In this document: in pieces, positions 35,255 through 47,417 of the stretch
How positions within the stretch are numbered: the first letter of the stretch is position 1
How the letters are laid out: each line of letters starts with the position of its first letter
Origin: Marsupella aquatica
Lineage: Eukaryota; Marchantiophyta
Reading direction: 5' to 3'
DNA length: 64,000 nt
Assembly (NCBI GenBank): GCA_973895155.1
Contig: OZ316893.1
Coordinates: 25,916,001 to 25,980,000, forward strand
The notes under the pieces: generated by a model
Databases searched by the model: none
What the model was told of the DNA's origin: nothing
What the model saw: only the letters and a program-made list of their open reading frames with translations
Program-made: the position numbers and the translations under genes

Positions 35255-37520
35255 GATGCATCCCATACGTTTGTACATCTCTTGGTGTCTTTACTTCACA
35301 CCGTCTTCTCAGTGTGAGGAGCTGAACAGCCTCATATTTTCTAGTAGGCGGAACCAAGGATATGAATGTCCGAGAAGTTCTTCATCTTCCGCAAGCCAGG
35401 AAGGCGATCAATATTTCGTAGAGCCCATTCAGTTAAGTTGGACCCCTCAACCCGCGGGGTTCCTTCGTGGCCGGACAAATGTTTTTTTGTTCTTGTATGA
35501 GACATGCAAAGGAAAGTATGGTTCAGAAGGTAGCAAACAAAGCAAAGGAAGTGCCTGCGATCTTGAGGGGCACGTTACCATAACCACAGCAACAGAAAAA
35601 TTGACAGATGAGATGGATGACATGGCGTGGAAGGTGTCGGACTAAAGCAAGCAGACATGACAAGTACACGAGCCTAGGGCTCCAAAGACAAGGATATGGT
35701 TTCATGAAGGAGAAACATTGAAGGGGACAAAATGGCCCCTGCCTATATTCATACATCAGTGCACTCGGTCAGCAGAATCAACTCTCCAGCTAGGACCATT
35801 TAAGTGGGAAAGTTGGGTTCCGTGTTAGGATTAGAAATTGCGCCAGCACGTTCGACCCGTGGGAAAAGAGTTGTAACAATATTCTTAGTTGTAACGATTC
35901 TTTCAGCTCGTGCAGATTTAGCTCGTTGATGTGTCATTTCCACAGCCAGAATGTGAATCCAGTTGTTCATTCGGCAAAGCAGGCAGGGAAATAGGTAGGG
36001 GTTTTGCGGATGGGGTGAGGTGATGATGATTTGTAGCAAAAGACCAAGGTTAGGGGTAGTTACACAGGTTGGATATTTCCTCCCGGGCAGATTTGAAATC
36101 CAAGTGATTGATCGGCTTGTTGTTGTAATTTTATGTACTGTTTGGATTTTTCCTTCGATCAAACATTCTGTTGTGACCAACTGGAACCAAACCAGAAAAT
36201 TGATCCTCTTACAGTGATCCTCTTACAGTGATGCACTTCTCAATGCACTTCTCAAGTGGATATCTACTCGTGGGCCAATATGGATTTTTGAGATACTCGT
36301 CATAATAGCATGGTTTTCGTCATTCAAAGTGCATATCTCAAGATCGATGGAGTTACGATATTTTAATCACTTTCATTGTCTTACTCCGGTGGTCTTCCTT
36401 GGAGACGTTTAGATTTTATGGACGATGTACCTTTTCGGTGTTTTTTCCAGATGCGCGACATCCAACTCGTCCCTTACTTGATTTGTCCTCTTCTGTGAGG
36501 TGTCGTCTTTCCTGTGTGTCAACTGGATTTAATTGGGGGACGGACTTGTACTCGTGACTGATGTAGGACCACCCAACAGTGCTCTACTTCCGCACTGTCA
36601 ATAGACGTGTGCTGTTAATAAATCCACTTTCGTTGGGTCAAAGCCGAAGATCTTTGGGGTTTGTTGTACCGACAGCTAAGGAGGCAAAATACTAACTAGC
36701 TTCTGAACTGTCATTTCCGATTGACTAACCGTCATTTGAGGTCCACACCTTTGAGATTTGCTTGCGTGACATAGAAGGCACCAAAGTGGCTTTTGCTTGG
36801 ATTGGACAACCAGCAAATTCCTCCCTGACTCCCTCCCAATCACATGTCCTCATATTGGGGCATTTCACTCGTCTAACGGGGACTCGAGACAAGGTTGTTC
36901 TGCTCCCATTCCACCACAGAGAGAGCGTTTCCCACTGGAACTCTCCGACACCCATTGGACGGACTGATAAGATTGACAAATTCCACGACCGCCACACGAC
37001 TTTACCGTGTCACACTGCGAAAGCACTTTCTCCATCATTCCCGGTCTCTGTTCCAACACCACCACCATCTGGGAGCAAGTCATATGCAGCTACCTATTTG
37101 GAATTCTCTTCGACTAGAAAGAAAGACGTGTGCAATGACCAAGACGAAAAAATCCACGTCACAGATGTCGTCCTTGGTCAAATCCATAGGGTGACTCAAA
37201 GCTCATCAACTTCGATTCATCAGAAGTTCAGAACTGTAGAGTCACGACCCAGTGCAGGACTTGAGATGGTAGCGCAAGATTCTCCTGGATATGGGGTCCG
37301 ACCTTATCTTTGACAGTTCCCAAGAGGCATGTGGGAGTGTTCTCTGTAGGGTGGCATTCTTATCCCCAAGTTTATGTCCTCACTAAAATCTTTAAATAGC
37401 AGGCTCACATATTCTCTATTCTTTGTAAGGGAGCAGACAAGCACCTTACTGTTCTTTGTAGAGGGGACTCCGATACTTACTATTCTTTGATAGGGACTTA
37501 ATTATTCACTATTCTTTGTA
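35255..37520. other. OXS3-like 3' UTR and intergenic DNA
   Basis: The first several hundred bases after the TAA are probably 3' UTR. At 36190-36250 there are small direct repeats (GATCCTCTTACAGTGAT, then TGCACTTCTCAA). The 183-codon frame at 36762-37313 has no ATG start and no domain. At 37400-37520 the motif CTATTCTTTGTAGGG is repeated about four times at ~37-bp spacing, directly left of the MITE below. Confidence 0.5.
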
Positions 37521-37527
37521 GGGCTTA

Positions 37528-37919
37528 GAGCCAACTTGCATGTAGCAGCCCTCTACATTGGGGCCCTCAGCACTCCGGGGCCCTCAGCACTAGCAAAATA
37601 ATCAGGAAATAGAAGATCCTGCATATAGCAGCCCTCAGCCCTCAATATTGGGGTTGCAAAACAATCAAGAAAAAGTAGATCTGTTGCCCTGCAACATGTC
37701 AAGTCCCTCAGTTGCTGTCATCCCATAAAACTTATACATAAGACTGTTTATTTTGAAGTTTGAGGTAGGGAAGTCAAGGGCCAGAAAGTATTCTGTCCCT
37801 TCACCTTGGAACTCCTATTTTTTGTCATGAGTCCTGGCACAGGTGGGGGTTCAAGCATGTAACTCTCGCTTACATATTGGCATGAATCAGGTTTAGGGCT
37901 CTCACATGTGAGTTGGCTC
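37528..37919. mobile_element. Harbinger/Tourist-like MITE, copy 1
   Basis: The ends are GAGCCAACTTGCATGT and ACATGTGAGTTGGCTC, inverted with few mismatches, flanked by TTA on both sides (37525-37527 and 37920-37922). A 3-bp TTA/TAA duplication with GGGCC/GAGCC-type ends is the signature of PIF/Harbinger MITEs. The interior has repeated GCAGCCCTC and GGGGCCCTCAGCACT motifs and no coding frame. It is related to the copy at 59377-59727. Confidence 0.8.
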
Positions 37920-38148
37920 TTAGACTATTGCTTGTATGGCCTCTAGATTCTTGTTGTGAGTCTCCTACTCACTTTACCTCAGAGTTTTAAAATCACACCT
38001 GCCCATATGAATGGCCCCTTTCCCTGCCTGGCTATTGCTCATTTCATGTCCCCTGGTGAATAGTGTACTGACCATAGAAGTGGAACCCAAGTCCTGTCCT
38101 GCACAAGTCCATTTCTAGTGAAACTGAAAGTGTGCACTGGATAATGAG

Positions 38149-38376
38149 AGCTATGGTTAACCCGTAGCTCTTGTCCGGGTTTAACAAGAATTGATGGAAA
38201 GCATAGAAAATATTCTATTATTACTGGGCTCCAATAGAGAGGGCAAGAACCACACCAAGCTATGGTTAACCCCTAGCTCTTGTCCAGGTTGTTGTGATTG
38301 AACAAGAATTGATGGAATGCTTAGAAAATATTCTATAATTACCGGGCTCCAATAGAGAGGGCAAGAACTACACCAA
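38149..38376. repeat. ~109-118-bp tandem duplication
   Basis: Two units start AGCTATGGTTAACCC at 38149 and 38258 and both end GGGCTCCAATAGAGAGGGCAAGAAC-ACACCAAG. The second has a GTTGTTGTGA insertion. Non-coding. Confidence 0.9.
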
Positions 38377-38929
38377 GGTAGAGAATGATATTTTTAAGCA
38401 TTGCATGATACTTTACAGGATACGTCCTTATCCCCTTTTCATACATTCGTCACATCCATGTTGGCTCTTTGGTCGCCTAGGACCTTTTCTTTTGCCCTTG
38501 TGGGTTCTTGATTTTTCTAAACAACCAATCCACTCTCTTAGACAAGAACATGGAAAGATAAGGGAAGAAAGGACACGTGGAAACTCAAAAAGGGAAATCA
38601 TTCTCTCAAACTCAGCAGCAACATGTTTGATTAGATAAAGCTACACATATAGTGAAATGAACAGCTGCAACTCACATGATTGCTTTGAAACATTACTTTT
38701 TTATTCAGCACATCTTTCTTTTCATAAATGCTCATCGTTTTGGGTGTCAACAATTGTTGGTCCATCGAAATCATTAAGTCAAACATTGTGGTCCATTGGA
38801 GCATCAACTTAGACTTTCCAGGACAGGGTATTGATCCGAACATCAGCTGCATGGTCCCAATTCTGGAAATACCTTTTTTGTTCTTTTTTAAAAGGTGCAA
38901 CTTTGTGGCCGGTTTTAGTTACTTTTGTA

Positions 38930-39320
38930 GTTGTTAGAGACTCGGGTTTTTTTGCCTCTTTGGTTTGCTGGGGTATTTCCCTTTTGTTCTCCCTTTATTG
39001 GGTCTCTTGTCTCCCCGTTTGGCGCTTTTTGTCTTTGATAGGGTGTGAACTTGTTGAAGAGGATCAAAAAACCTCAAGGATACCAAAAAAAAACCAGGCT
39101 TGCTTAAAAAGTAAAAGGGACTGTAGAACTTGTCACTTAGGGAATAAGTAGAAAGGGCAAAACGCCAAACCCGGAGACAGGGTCCCAATGGCAAAGCAGC
39201 CCAATGAAGGGGGGCTGTGGGGAGGGGAAGGGAAGGGAGGGGAGGGCAGGAGTGGAAAAGGCCCCAGAAGACCACAAGGTCCAACAAGCCAAGGGGTCCC
39301 CCACAACAGCAAATAACAAA
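38930..39320. repeat. Inverted pair of a dispersed repeat
   Basis: On the plus strand, 38980-39035 reads CCCTTTATTGGGTCTCTTGTC then TCCCCGTTTGGCGCTTTTTG. On the minus strand, about 39225-39160 reads CCCCTTCATTGGGCTGCT then TCTCCGGGTTTGGCGTTTTG. The two arms face each other around an A-rich centre. A third copy (CCCCTTCATTGGGTTGCT then CTCCCGGTTCGGCGTTTTC) sits at 49281-49345 inside a tandem array. These look like fragments of one transposon family of unknown type. Confidence 0.55.
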
Positions 39321-39329
39321 GACAAAAAC

Positions 39330-42300
39330 GAGGAACCTACAAAGACTTTGAGAAGACTAACACCCTAGTGAGTGAAGAACTGAAAAGCCTGATAGAGTTC
39401 CAGAGTAAATAGCATAGGAGAATCGCAAAGTGGAATTTGTTGAGAGACCCTAAAACCAACTGTGTCGGTCCTATGAAGGAGATATAATGTGTGGGCCCCG
39501 CTGAAGTGTTCACTTATCCCAAAGGGAACCAGGTATTGACTTTGTCAAGAGGGAGGGCTATGGGTTTAAAAAGGTGCACACACAGAAAATGATCAATCCT
39601 ATCTCCAGGAACCTTTTTAGTGGAATGCTGACACACAAGATTAGGTGAAACCTGTGAAAGGAGTAGAGTCATTTCTTGATGAGATTCCCTTATCTCCTTG
39701 AGAAAAACGCATGTAAGACATACATTGAAAAATACCATAAAAATCTTAGTGGGACTGTATCAAATATAAACTGTGGGTTGAGTGAGAGGATGTCAACTAC
39801 CTGATTTTGAAAGTCAGGAAAAAGTGTTCCTCGACATCAGGCACAATGACTTCATAGAAAACAACAATGATTCTACTTTTTGGATTGAGTTGTTTTCATT
39901 TTAACAAAATCTATTGAGGAACTATTTTAATCTTATAAGAAACTTTGCTTTGAGGAATTTAGAAACATGTAGCAATGACCATGATTATATCAGGCATGCA
40001 TGACTGAGGCGGCTGATTTTAGGGCCTCTAGTCAAATTCCTCCTTGTGATTCCTCCCGTGCTTCCTATGTTGTTTAGCCCGGAGCTCTACCAGGTTTTCA
40101 GTTTGCTGGTCAGTAGGGCTTTAGTACTTTTGTCATTATCCAGGACTTTGGGCTTTTTGGTCTTCAGGTCTTTCCCTTATTTTCTCCCCTTTATCAGATC
40201 TCATCCCTTTTGGATCACTTCACCCTGTATGGCTCTTTTGCCCTTTGGCGGTGCTAAACATGTTTATGTACTATAAGAAATCACTAGAATATACTAAACT
40301 GTACTCAAAATCATCTGAAATATAATTTCAAGAGATCAGAGTCATGAAAATATATAGGAAACTGTTCTTTATGTGAAAATAAAGCTTGTCTACTCATCTT
40401 AGCTAAAATGTACATATCCATAGATGCCATGCAAGCTTAGAAATCCTCTTTGAGAAAGAAGTTTGGGTTGCAAAAGCCTATACTGCTCACCTTAATTAGT
40501 GGGTACTCACACTAATTCAAGAGCAGACTTTTTGGGGCCCTACCCACTAATGATTGGCTGAGATGATTGGTACTCACAGTAATTGTGTTATAACACAAAT
40601 TATGCACACACGAAATAGCAGTACTTTGGTCTCAAGAGTGGAAAAAAACTATCTTGATCCAGGTACATTTGATAGTGCAAACAAGTGGAAGACAGGGCAC
40701 CTTTAAGTAACCCACAAGTTCCCATTTGAAGTTTCCGTATCACACATTTCATATATAGTGTAATGATCTACACCAAAAAATACAATATTTTTGGGAGTCT
40801 TTCAATGTTCAGTATCATCTCATCAGCTTACCAAAGGGGGCAATCAACAGCTCAAACCACGCTACTTAAAATCAAGATCTAGGTCCCACCAAAGACCGCA
40901 TATAAAAATAGTCAATTTTCAAGAAATTACCAAAAAATGGTTTTGGGGTATATATGAGAGTCCTATGACTGGAAGTTAGTGGGAGAGTCTGTAGGGTAGG
41001 TCAACTGTTCAGCTCGCCGGTAAATAAGGATGGATTATAGACAAGAGTTCTCGGGGTTCTGCTATGCAATGGTGCTGATTATGGAAGGTTGCCAGTTGTG
41101 CACAGAAAGTGAAGACATGATGGTCTATGTCTTCATGCATGTTTATAAAAACTACCTTCAGTGCAGAGTTTGCTCAACATTAGTCATCCCACCGAGTGCC
41201 GTAGCGCAGTGGTAGCAATCTTCATTGCGGCAAGTGAAGTTCCAAAGTTGAGCTTGACAAGTCGACCAGCTTTTGCACCAACCCCCATCTTAAAGTTGGA
41301 TTTAACAAAAGCCATTTGCACACAAAAAACTGACCCTAGAAAAATTAGGGTTCACGTTCTTATCACCTACATGTAATTGGACAAGAGGGCAACATTTAAG
41401 AGAGAAAACCAAAGGGTTGTAATAAATAAGTTCTTGAGGAACCCTCTCAACTTGACTAACAATGGCTGATTAAGAGCAGGTTCCTGTGACAGGTGTGACT
41501 TAGTACATAATAATGTTCTTGTAACAGGACATCAGGGGCCATATGGGCCCCCAACGGGAATTTTAAGGCCCCCCAAAGGGAATTTTAACTCAAGTAGAGG
41601 GGCTATTGTTGCTCATAATGACCCCATGCATGTAACAGGGCATTCATATACTTAAAGGCCTAAGAGAAAATTTCAATGTTTTGTTTAGTGAAGTAAAGAG
41701 AAGTTTCATAGTGCCCTAGCAAATCTAGACTGTGCATTCTTCTCCATAAAAGCACTTAAAAATTACAAAGAGAAATATCATGCAGTGCATTGAGATAGAC
41801 ACTTGCATTCCAATCTTTCCTTAGGAGGGTTCATACTTATCCTTCCCATATAGCATGCTCATCCTGGAACATGCTTTTTGTCTTGTAGTGATCTGAAAGT
41901 AAATAAAATATGAGAGCATAGAAGTGCTGTTATATAAGTAAGTGTCTGCCAAGAAATGCACACTGACCAAGAAAAGGTACAGTCAAACGATGGGTGCCTT
42001 ATGAATGACACTCAGGGTGCCTTATGAATGACACTCCTTTCAATAAAAACCATAAACCTAGGAATTAATCCGTGGACCCCCATCCTCATCCAAGGAATGT
42101 GTGTGTGATGAAGTGAAATTAATTCTCAGCAAGGAGGTAACCAATGGTTTTGAGTCTCTTGGTGGTCTTGGTGTGTGCTTGTACAAAAGAGAACTCTCAA
42201 AAGACAAAGGAGATTGATCTGGTTGAGATGATCTCTCAGGTTTATCAAATGGAAGGTTGAATGTAGAGGAATTGAGTTTTTTGACAGTTTTTGCTTACAC

Positions 42301-42700
42301 ATTGGAGAAATCATGTTTCTACCATTCTTGATTGATCATTTGTGAGTTACATTGAGCATTACCGCCACAAGACAGACTGGATGACAACACTCAATTGTTG
42401 GTGAAAGAGCACTTGTTGTTTCGATGGGAAGAATGCACAAAATGGACGAGCCATCATTTCATATGAAGGTTTTGTGGTTTTTTTATTTAAGATAGTTATT
42501 CAACATAAAGGTTGCATTTGGCGTCAACCTGTGTTCAGAGTGAGCTTCAGTTGAAGACTGGAGGGACACAAACAATTCAAGCCAGGAAGTAAGCATTGCA
42601 GACAAGTGATGGTGACATAATTGAATAAATCAATTTGCAACGGCTAAGTTTGTGACGGTGAGGAGATTGTGACATCTCTTAGTCGAGCAAGGGTTGCCAA
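39330..42700. other. Intergenic DNA without supported genes
   Basis: A copy of the dispersed T-rich repeat described at 22680 lies at about 40010-40250. At 41978-42022 GGGTGCCTTATGAATGACACTC is doubled. The plus-strand motif TAGCGCAGTGGTAGC at 41203-41217 fits a Pol III box A, but no matching box B or cloverleaf follows. No frame here has recognisable protein signatures. Confidence 0.5.
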
Positions 42701-42714
42701 TGAGTCTTAGATTG

Positions 42715-43090
42715 ACAAATTTTGTCAAGTTCCACCTGAGTTTTTGAATTTCTCTGCCTTTCCAATGAGTGTGACAATAAGAAATTTTGATCATGAGTTC
42801 ATGAATTCTTTTAGCTTTCCAACATTGACAAATTTCATGTCAGATTTTGTCACGGTACTAAAGAGATCATGAGATTTTCAATCTCTCTAGCTTTCTAAAG
42901 TGTGACATTGAGAGTATTTGTCAAGAATTAGAGAGATCATGAGTGTCCGAATTTCTCTAGCTTTCCAATGAATGTGACATTGAGATATTTTATCGAGATA
43001 GTACTAAAGAGATCATGAGTTTCTTGATCTTGAGCTTTCCAATGAATCAAACATTGACAGATTTCATCAAGTACTAAGGAGATTGATTAT
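42715..43090. repeat. Diverged ~75-bp tandem array
   Basis: About five units share AGAGATCATGAGT, AATTTCTCTAGCTTTCCAATGA and GTGACATTGAGA, with variable spacing. Divergence is high, so the array is old. It is not coding in any frame. Confidence 0.75.
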
Positions 43091-44391
43091 TATTTAGTTT
43101 TACAATGTGGAGTCAAAAGAGTTCTAACTATATACATTTCTATCAATTGGTTATTTTTTAATACTTGCAAACAATTAAAAAATACAAGCATTTTGATGTA
43201 AAACACTGATATATCATTGACGAATGGTAACTTTATTTTACCAAATGACACCTCTTCCTTTGTACTTTGGTTTTTTTACTCTTAATATTTACGGCATGGT
43301 GCCCCAAAAATTACGTTGCTTTTGCCACAAACACGAATGTGTGCTTTTGTTACTGTCAAAATAGGATCTGTCCTGTTTGTGGCTGGTTTTGGTGATGTGG
43401 CGCAACCTCATGGCAGGGAATTTGTCAAGGACCTCTCATGGGGGTCCGTAAAGAAAAACATGAGGAGAACTTAAGAGGCTATGCATTCATGTGCTTCAGC
43501 ATCATTTCTCTCACTCGTGGTGGTGGAGCCTTTGGTTTCATCTCTAACTAAACACATACTGTGAAAGGGGGCTGCCAAAATAAGTTCAAAACACTATAGA
43601 ATACCTAAAACTAAAGGGGTCTAAAAATTAATTAAAAATGTGTAGAATACAAAGGCTGCCCCTTGATAAGGCAGATTGAATTGAAAATACATGACACAAA
43701 AATCTGAATAAGAAAAAATCTGAAATGTGCATTCACCATAGAGCAACCTTCCCATACAGTTTTTGCTTTCCACAACCCAGGCATGGTTTAACTCAAAGTC
43801 AACATGGTGACAAAAACTTGCTTTTAATTTAGTTTTTGGGTGAAAAAAGTTCAATTGAAGTGACAGGGGCCTGAAAATGGCCAACAGAGATAAATGCTTG
43901 ATTGACTTCCAAACCAAAATTTTATCCCCAACCACCCTCATGAGGTTTTGGGTAATTTGATTTAAGGTCTATGAACAGTCTGGATCACTCATGGGGTCCA
44001 TCAAGTAACACTTTTCATTTTAGGGGTCCATCAAGACTACACCTCAGAAATAGTCCCAGAACATAATGTTAGCAACCTTATGGTAGAAAACAGCACAGAA
44101 CTTATGTAAAACCATATTGTTAAGCCTATTGTAACCCACTTAGGAGTTTGGTCACGGGCCTGGTCATACCAGTAGAATGAGAGCCAGACTGCTGCCCCGA
44201 CCAACCAGAGCCACCTGACCTCCCTCGATGATAGTCCTAGCTGCCCTGCTTGTTCTTAGGGAGCATGACCAAATCAAAGGAGACGAAGGATATGCACTTA
44301 ACATGCATAAAGCATGGTCATTTGTATCAGAAGATAAGATCAGACTAACCCATGTATCATTTGTATGCAACTAGTAAAGTACTCTAAAGGT

Positions 44392-44605
44392 GAGTACATG
44401 GATATGCATGACTCAAAAGGCTGTGTCCCCAACGACGTAATTGCACATCGGGTTGCACATCAAAATCCACACTCAGTGATTTAATAAACAGAATATATGC
44501 TATCATGGTATGGAGGGGGGTATGGAGTGATATTGTACACTGTATATTGTCATATTTTGATGTGCGATTACCAAGATGCATAAATTTATGCATATCCATG
44601 TACTC
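44392..44605. mobile_element. 214-bp inverted-repeat element
   Basis: GAGTACATGGATATGCAT at 44392-44409 is the exact reverse complement of ATGCATATCCATGTACTC at 44588-44605. Subterminal GCACATC motifs (44451 and 44465, and complementary GATGTGCGATT near 44559) add to the symmetry. No clear target duplication is visible. It may be a MITE or the core of a larger one; the ATTTTGATGTGC motif recurs near 24440 and 61742. Confidence 0.65.
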
Positions 44606-46283
44606 AGCACTAGTGTATCTTTTCAGTGTGGCCAAGGTCACCTTGCTGCACAAGGAAAAATAGAATATTCCTCACTCAATTTTCCTAGATTAATTTCTCA
44701 GTCAGGTGTCTTTACATTTAAAGGATGATGGTGGGATCTTTAGTCAGTTGCTGCACAGCTGTATTCTTGCTTGAAATTTGCATAATTATAACCTTGCATC
44801 ACATTACAAATGTTTCAAAGATCTTCAATTCCTTTGGACAAGGTGAGCAAGATCAAGGAGAGAAGACTTACTATAAACCAAAGTTGTGAGCCATTTGTTG
44901 ACAATTTCAACCCAAACACTGGTCCAGCTGATGCCAATACTCCACCTGATCACAGTAGGGCGCTTCTGAACAAGTTAACGATCCAGGTAGCAATTATGGT
45001 CAGTTCTCTTAGTTTACATTTAAGAATGAATGTTATATTGTGGCTAATGGAGTCTCTGGCTAGGTGCAAAACTGAAATTTTTAGGTCCTTTCTAATTTTG
45101 GGGGTAACAGATGTTATCTTGAAGGAGGAGGTACCAATAACATTCTCTGTTACTTAATTTTTTTTGGATTTATTCTTGAGTATAGCCCGCCCTAGATGCA
45201 TGTAAGGAGAGCTCTCACATTGCAGCTGCTAATAGGCAGTATGACTTGGCCGGTGAGAGATTACAGTAGCTCATGGGGCCCAAAATTTCTTGTAAATCTT
45301 TGCCAAAAGTAACAAAGGTTTGTAAATGGTCTCGTACACAAGGTCGCATTTGCAACCTTGGCAAAAAGAGGAACCTTAAAAATTACCCGAATCTTGACAT
45401 CTAATATAAGAGCTGCCAAAGGATCATGACCTTTTCCGAAGAGAATAATACTCTATCTTGGAAAGTACTCTAGCCCAGGGCATCTTTCCATTCAGTGCCA
45501 GCAGAATCTTTCAACAATCTGAAAGATTCCCAGGGATTGGAGTGGAAAGATGCGACGAGCTGGAGTTTTCTTACATTTTTCCATTCCAATCCCTAGGAAT
45601 CTTTCAGCAAATTGATTATTTCCAACCTGTAATATGGCCAAATAGGAGAGAACTTGGGAATCTTTTGGATTTTTTTGACAGGACGCGTGCTTATAATAGT
45701 GGGAGAAACGAATTCACACAACGAAACGAAAAGCACCCCATCAGAAGGGAATAAAGTGCACCAAGAACGCTTTCTGTTTGGCGTGGGTGAGGTGGTCTGG
45801 ATGTTTCTTGGTGTGATGATAGCAAAATTTGGATTGAATGTTTTTGTTTTTAGTTCATTTGAGTGAATCAAAGGCTGTTTTTGTTTGGTTTTTTCGGGAC
45901 TAAGCAAGTCTTGTTGGCGTCTTTTCTGAAGGAATCAATATTGGAAAGGTGGGATTTGATTAACTTCATGATTTGTAAGTTCCAGGGACTAAGATTTTGG
46001 GAATCTCTAGACTGATTTGTCACAAAGAATAGGTTAAATTGAAAAAAACAAAGTTGGGCCGAACTGACTAAAGCATTGTCCCATTGGGGCTTTATTTGCA
46101 TTTGGCTGCCCAGCTTCAAAGTTTTTGGTGGAAATCTTGACTGCCTTTGGACACAGGAAGAGAATCTTTGGCAAGAGATTTTACTCTTAGTTGAACCCAA
46201 CAAAGCAAGTCACTGAATTTCTAAGATGGATCCCTTTGAATAAGAACAGATTGCTCCTGTTCCGCTCCTGTCCTGTGGACTAT
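44606..46283. other. Intergenic DNA, one exon-like frame
   Basis: A plus-strand frame at about 44810-44988 reads RRLTINQSCEPFVDNF then NPNTGPADANTPPDHSRALL and ends at a plausible donor (CAGGTAGC). It could be a captured exon, but I recognise no family. At 45480-45610 GGAATCTTTCA/TTCCCAGGGATTGG-type motifs are partly inverted (GAAAGATTCCCAGGGATTGG and CCAATCCCTAGGAATCTTTC). Nothing else is supported. Confidence 0.35.
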
Positions 46284-46292
46284 GTCTCAAGG

Positions 46293-46617
46293 TTTTTTTT
46301 TTGTTTGCCTTGAAATCGAAAGCAGGCCCATCTAACAGAGGATAGACATGATCTGGAACATGCAGTTCTATGTAGGGCAGCCACAAGGGGACGATACCCA
46401 AAGATCCAACATGGCCCCAGACCAGGAGGGAGATAGGATTAAACCATAACCCCAAAATGGTCAGCCAGGGGCTGAGGGGATAATCAATAGTCCCATAACT
46501 ACACCTCACCCACACACACACACACACATACCCTCCACACCCCTTGCGTGTGGAGGGAGGATTGAACCTGGGACCTCTGGGTTCTAGGCTAATCCTCTGG
46601 CAAACTGACCAAAGCCA
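46293..46617 (-). mobile_element. tRNA-derived SINE with poly(A) and 9-bp target duplication
   Basis: Read on the minus strand, the element starts TGGCTTTGGTCAGTTTGCC, has GGATTAGCCTAGAACCC and a box B GGTTCAATCC about 45 bp in, then a CA/GT microsatellite, and ends in CAAACAAAAAAAAAACC. GTCTCAAGG flanks it on both sides (46284-46292 and 46618-46626). The combination of Pol III-like head, A-rich tail and a long perfect duplication fits target-primed insertion by a LINE partner. Related copies lie at 25052-25345 and 24668-24765. Confidence 0.9.
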
Positions 46618-46626
46618 GTCTCAAGG

Positions 46627-47417
46627 GCCTCTTGCATAAATATTTTAGGAGAGATTTTATATTTATTTTTTGGTGAAAATGGGATGGCCCAAAATGGAAG
46701 GCAGAGAGAGACTGCCCAAAATGGAAGGCAGATCCCAAAGGGAACATAGACATTTGCCTGAGAGGTGGAGGCAAATAGGAGAAAGCCAATGGGGGCAGAA
46801 AGAAGGTTCACACTTAGAGAAAAGAGATGGGTCTCAACCAAACTAACTGCCAAAAAGATTGGTGGTAGAGGAGGGGGGAAGGAGGGACCCCAGAGGACAT
46901 ACTACCGTCTACAAACCATAAACCAAGGACATGCATGCATCCAAGAGCAGCAAACAAAGAAGGTATCTACTTGGAACTGAGAGGGAATCATCAGAGCTCC
47001 ATCCACCACAGTCTGCCATAATCCCAAATGGTTTGTCTCATTCTTCAATTACCCCATACGCAAAAAAAGATGTCAATATACCTCCACACGATCCCAATAT
47101 CTCCAGCATCATAATCCTGCCCATTAACTGCAGTATACAGCCGAATATCCAACCATTTTGCTGAGTGGGAAACCATCCCATGATCAGAATCACCTGTCCA
47201 CCGATTCCCAAACTGGAGCGAATATTCACAGAGGGCCATAGTCTATTTCCCTTACAGATCAAATGGAATATGCCATTGCCTGAGTTTCCATTGGCATCTG
47301 TGTGTTATAAAGAGAAAGGGAGTTCTCCACCCAGAGGGAGGACCAAAGAGGATAGCAGAATCCTCCAATAGAATCCATAAAAAAGGCACAGTACTCTGAA
47401 GAGATATTTTGAGGGGA
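46627..47417. other. Intergenic DNA
   Basis: GGCCCAAAATGGAAGGCAG is doubled at about 46685-46732. No gene is recognisable; small frames on both strands overlap each other. Confidence 0.5.

Noticed and set aside
36762-37313. 183-codon frame downstream of the OXS3-like gene
   Set aside because: Starts at TTG, no family resemblance, and a minus-strand frame overlaps it; treated as intergenic.
41195-41270. Possible tRNA gene or SINE head (TAGCGCAGTGGTAGC)
   Set aside because: Box A fits but no GGTTCRANTCC-type box B and no cloverleaf can be drawn downstream.
45458-45754. 98-codon frame MESTLAQGIFPFSASRIF...
   Set aside because: Overlaps minus-strand frames, contains inverted repeat motifs (GGAATCTTTCA), and has no family resemblance.
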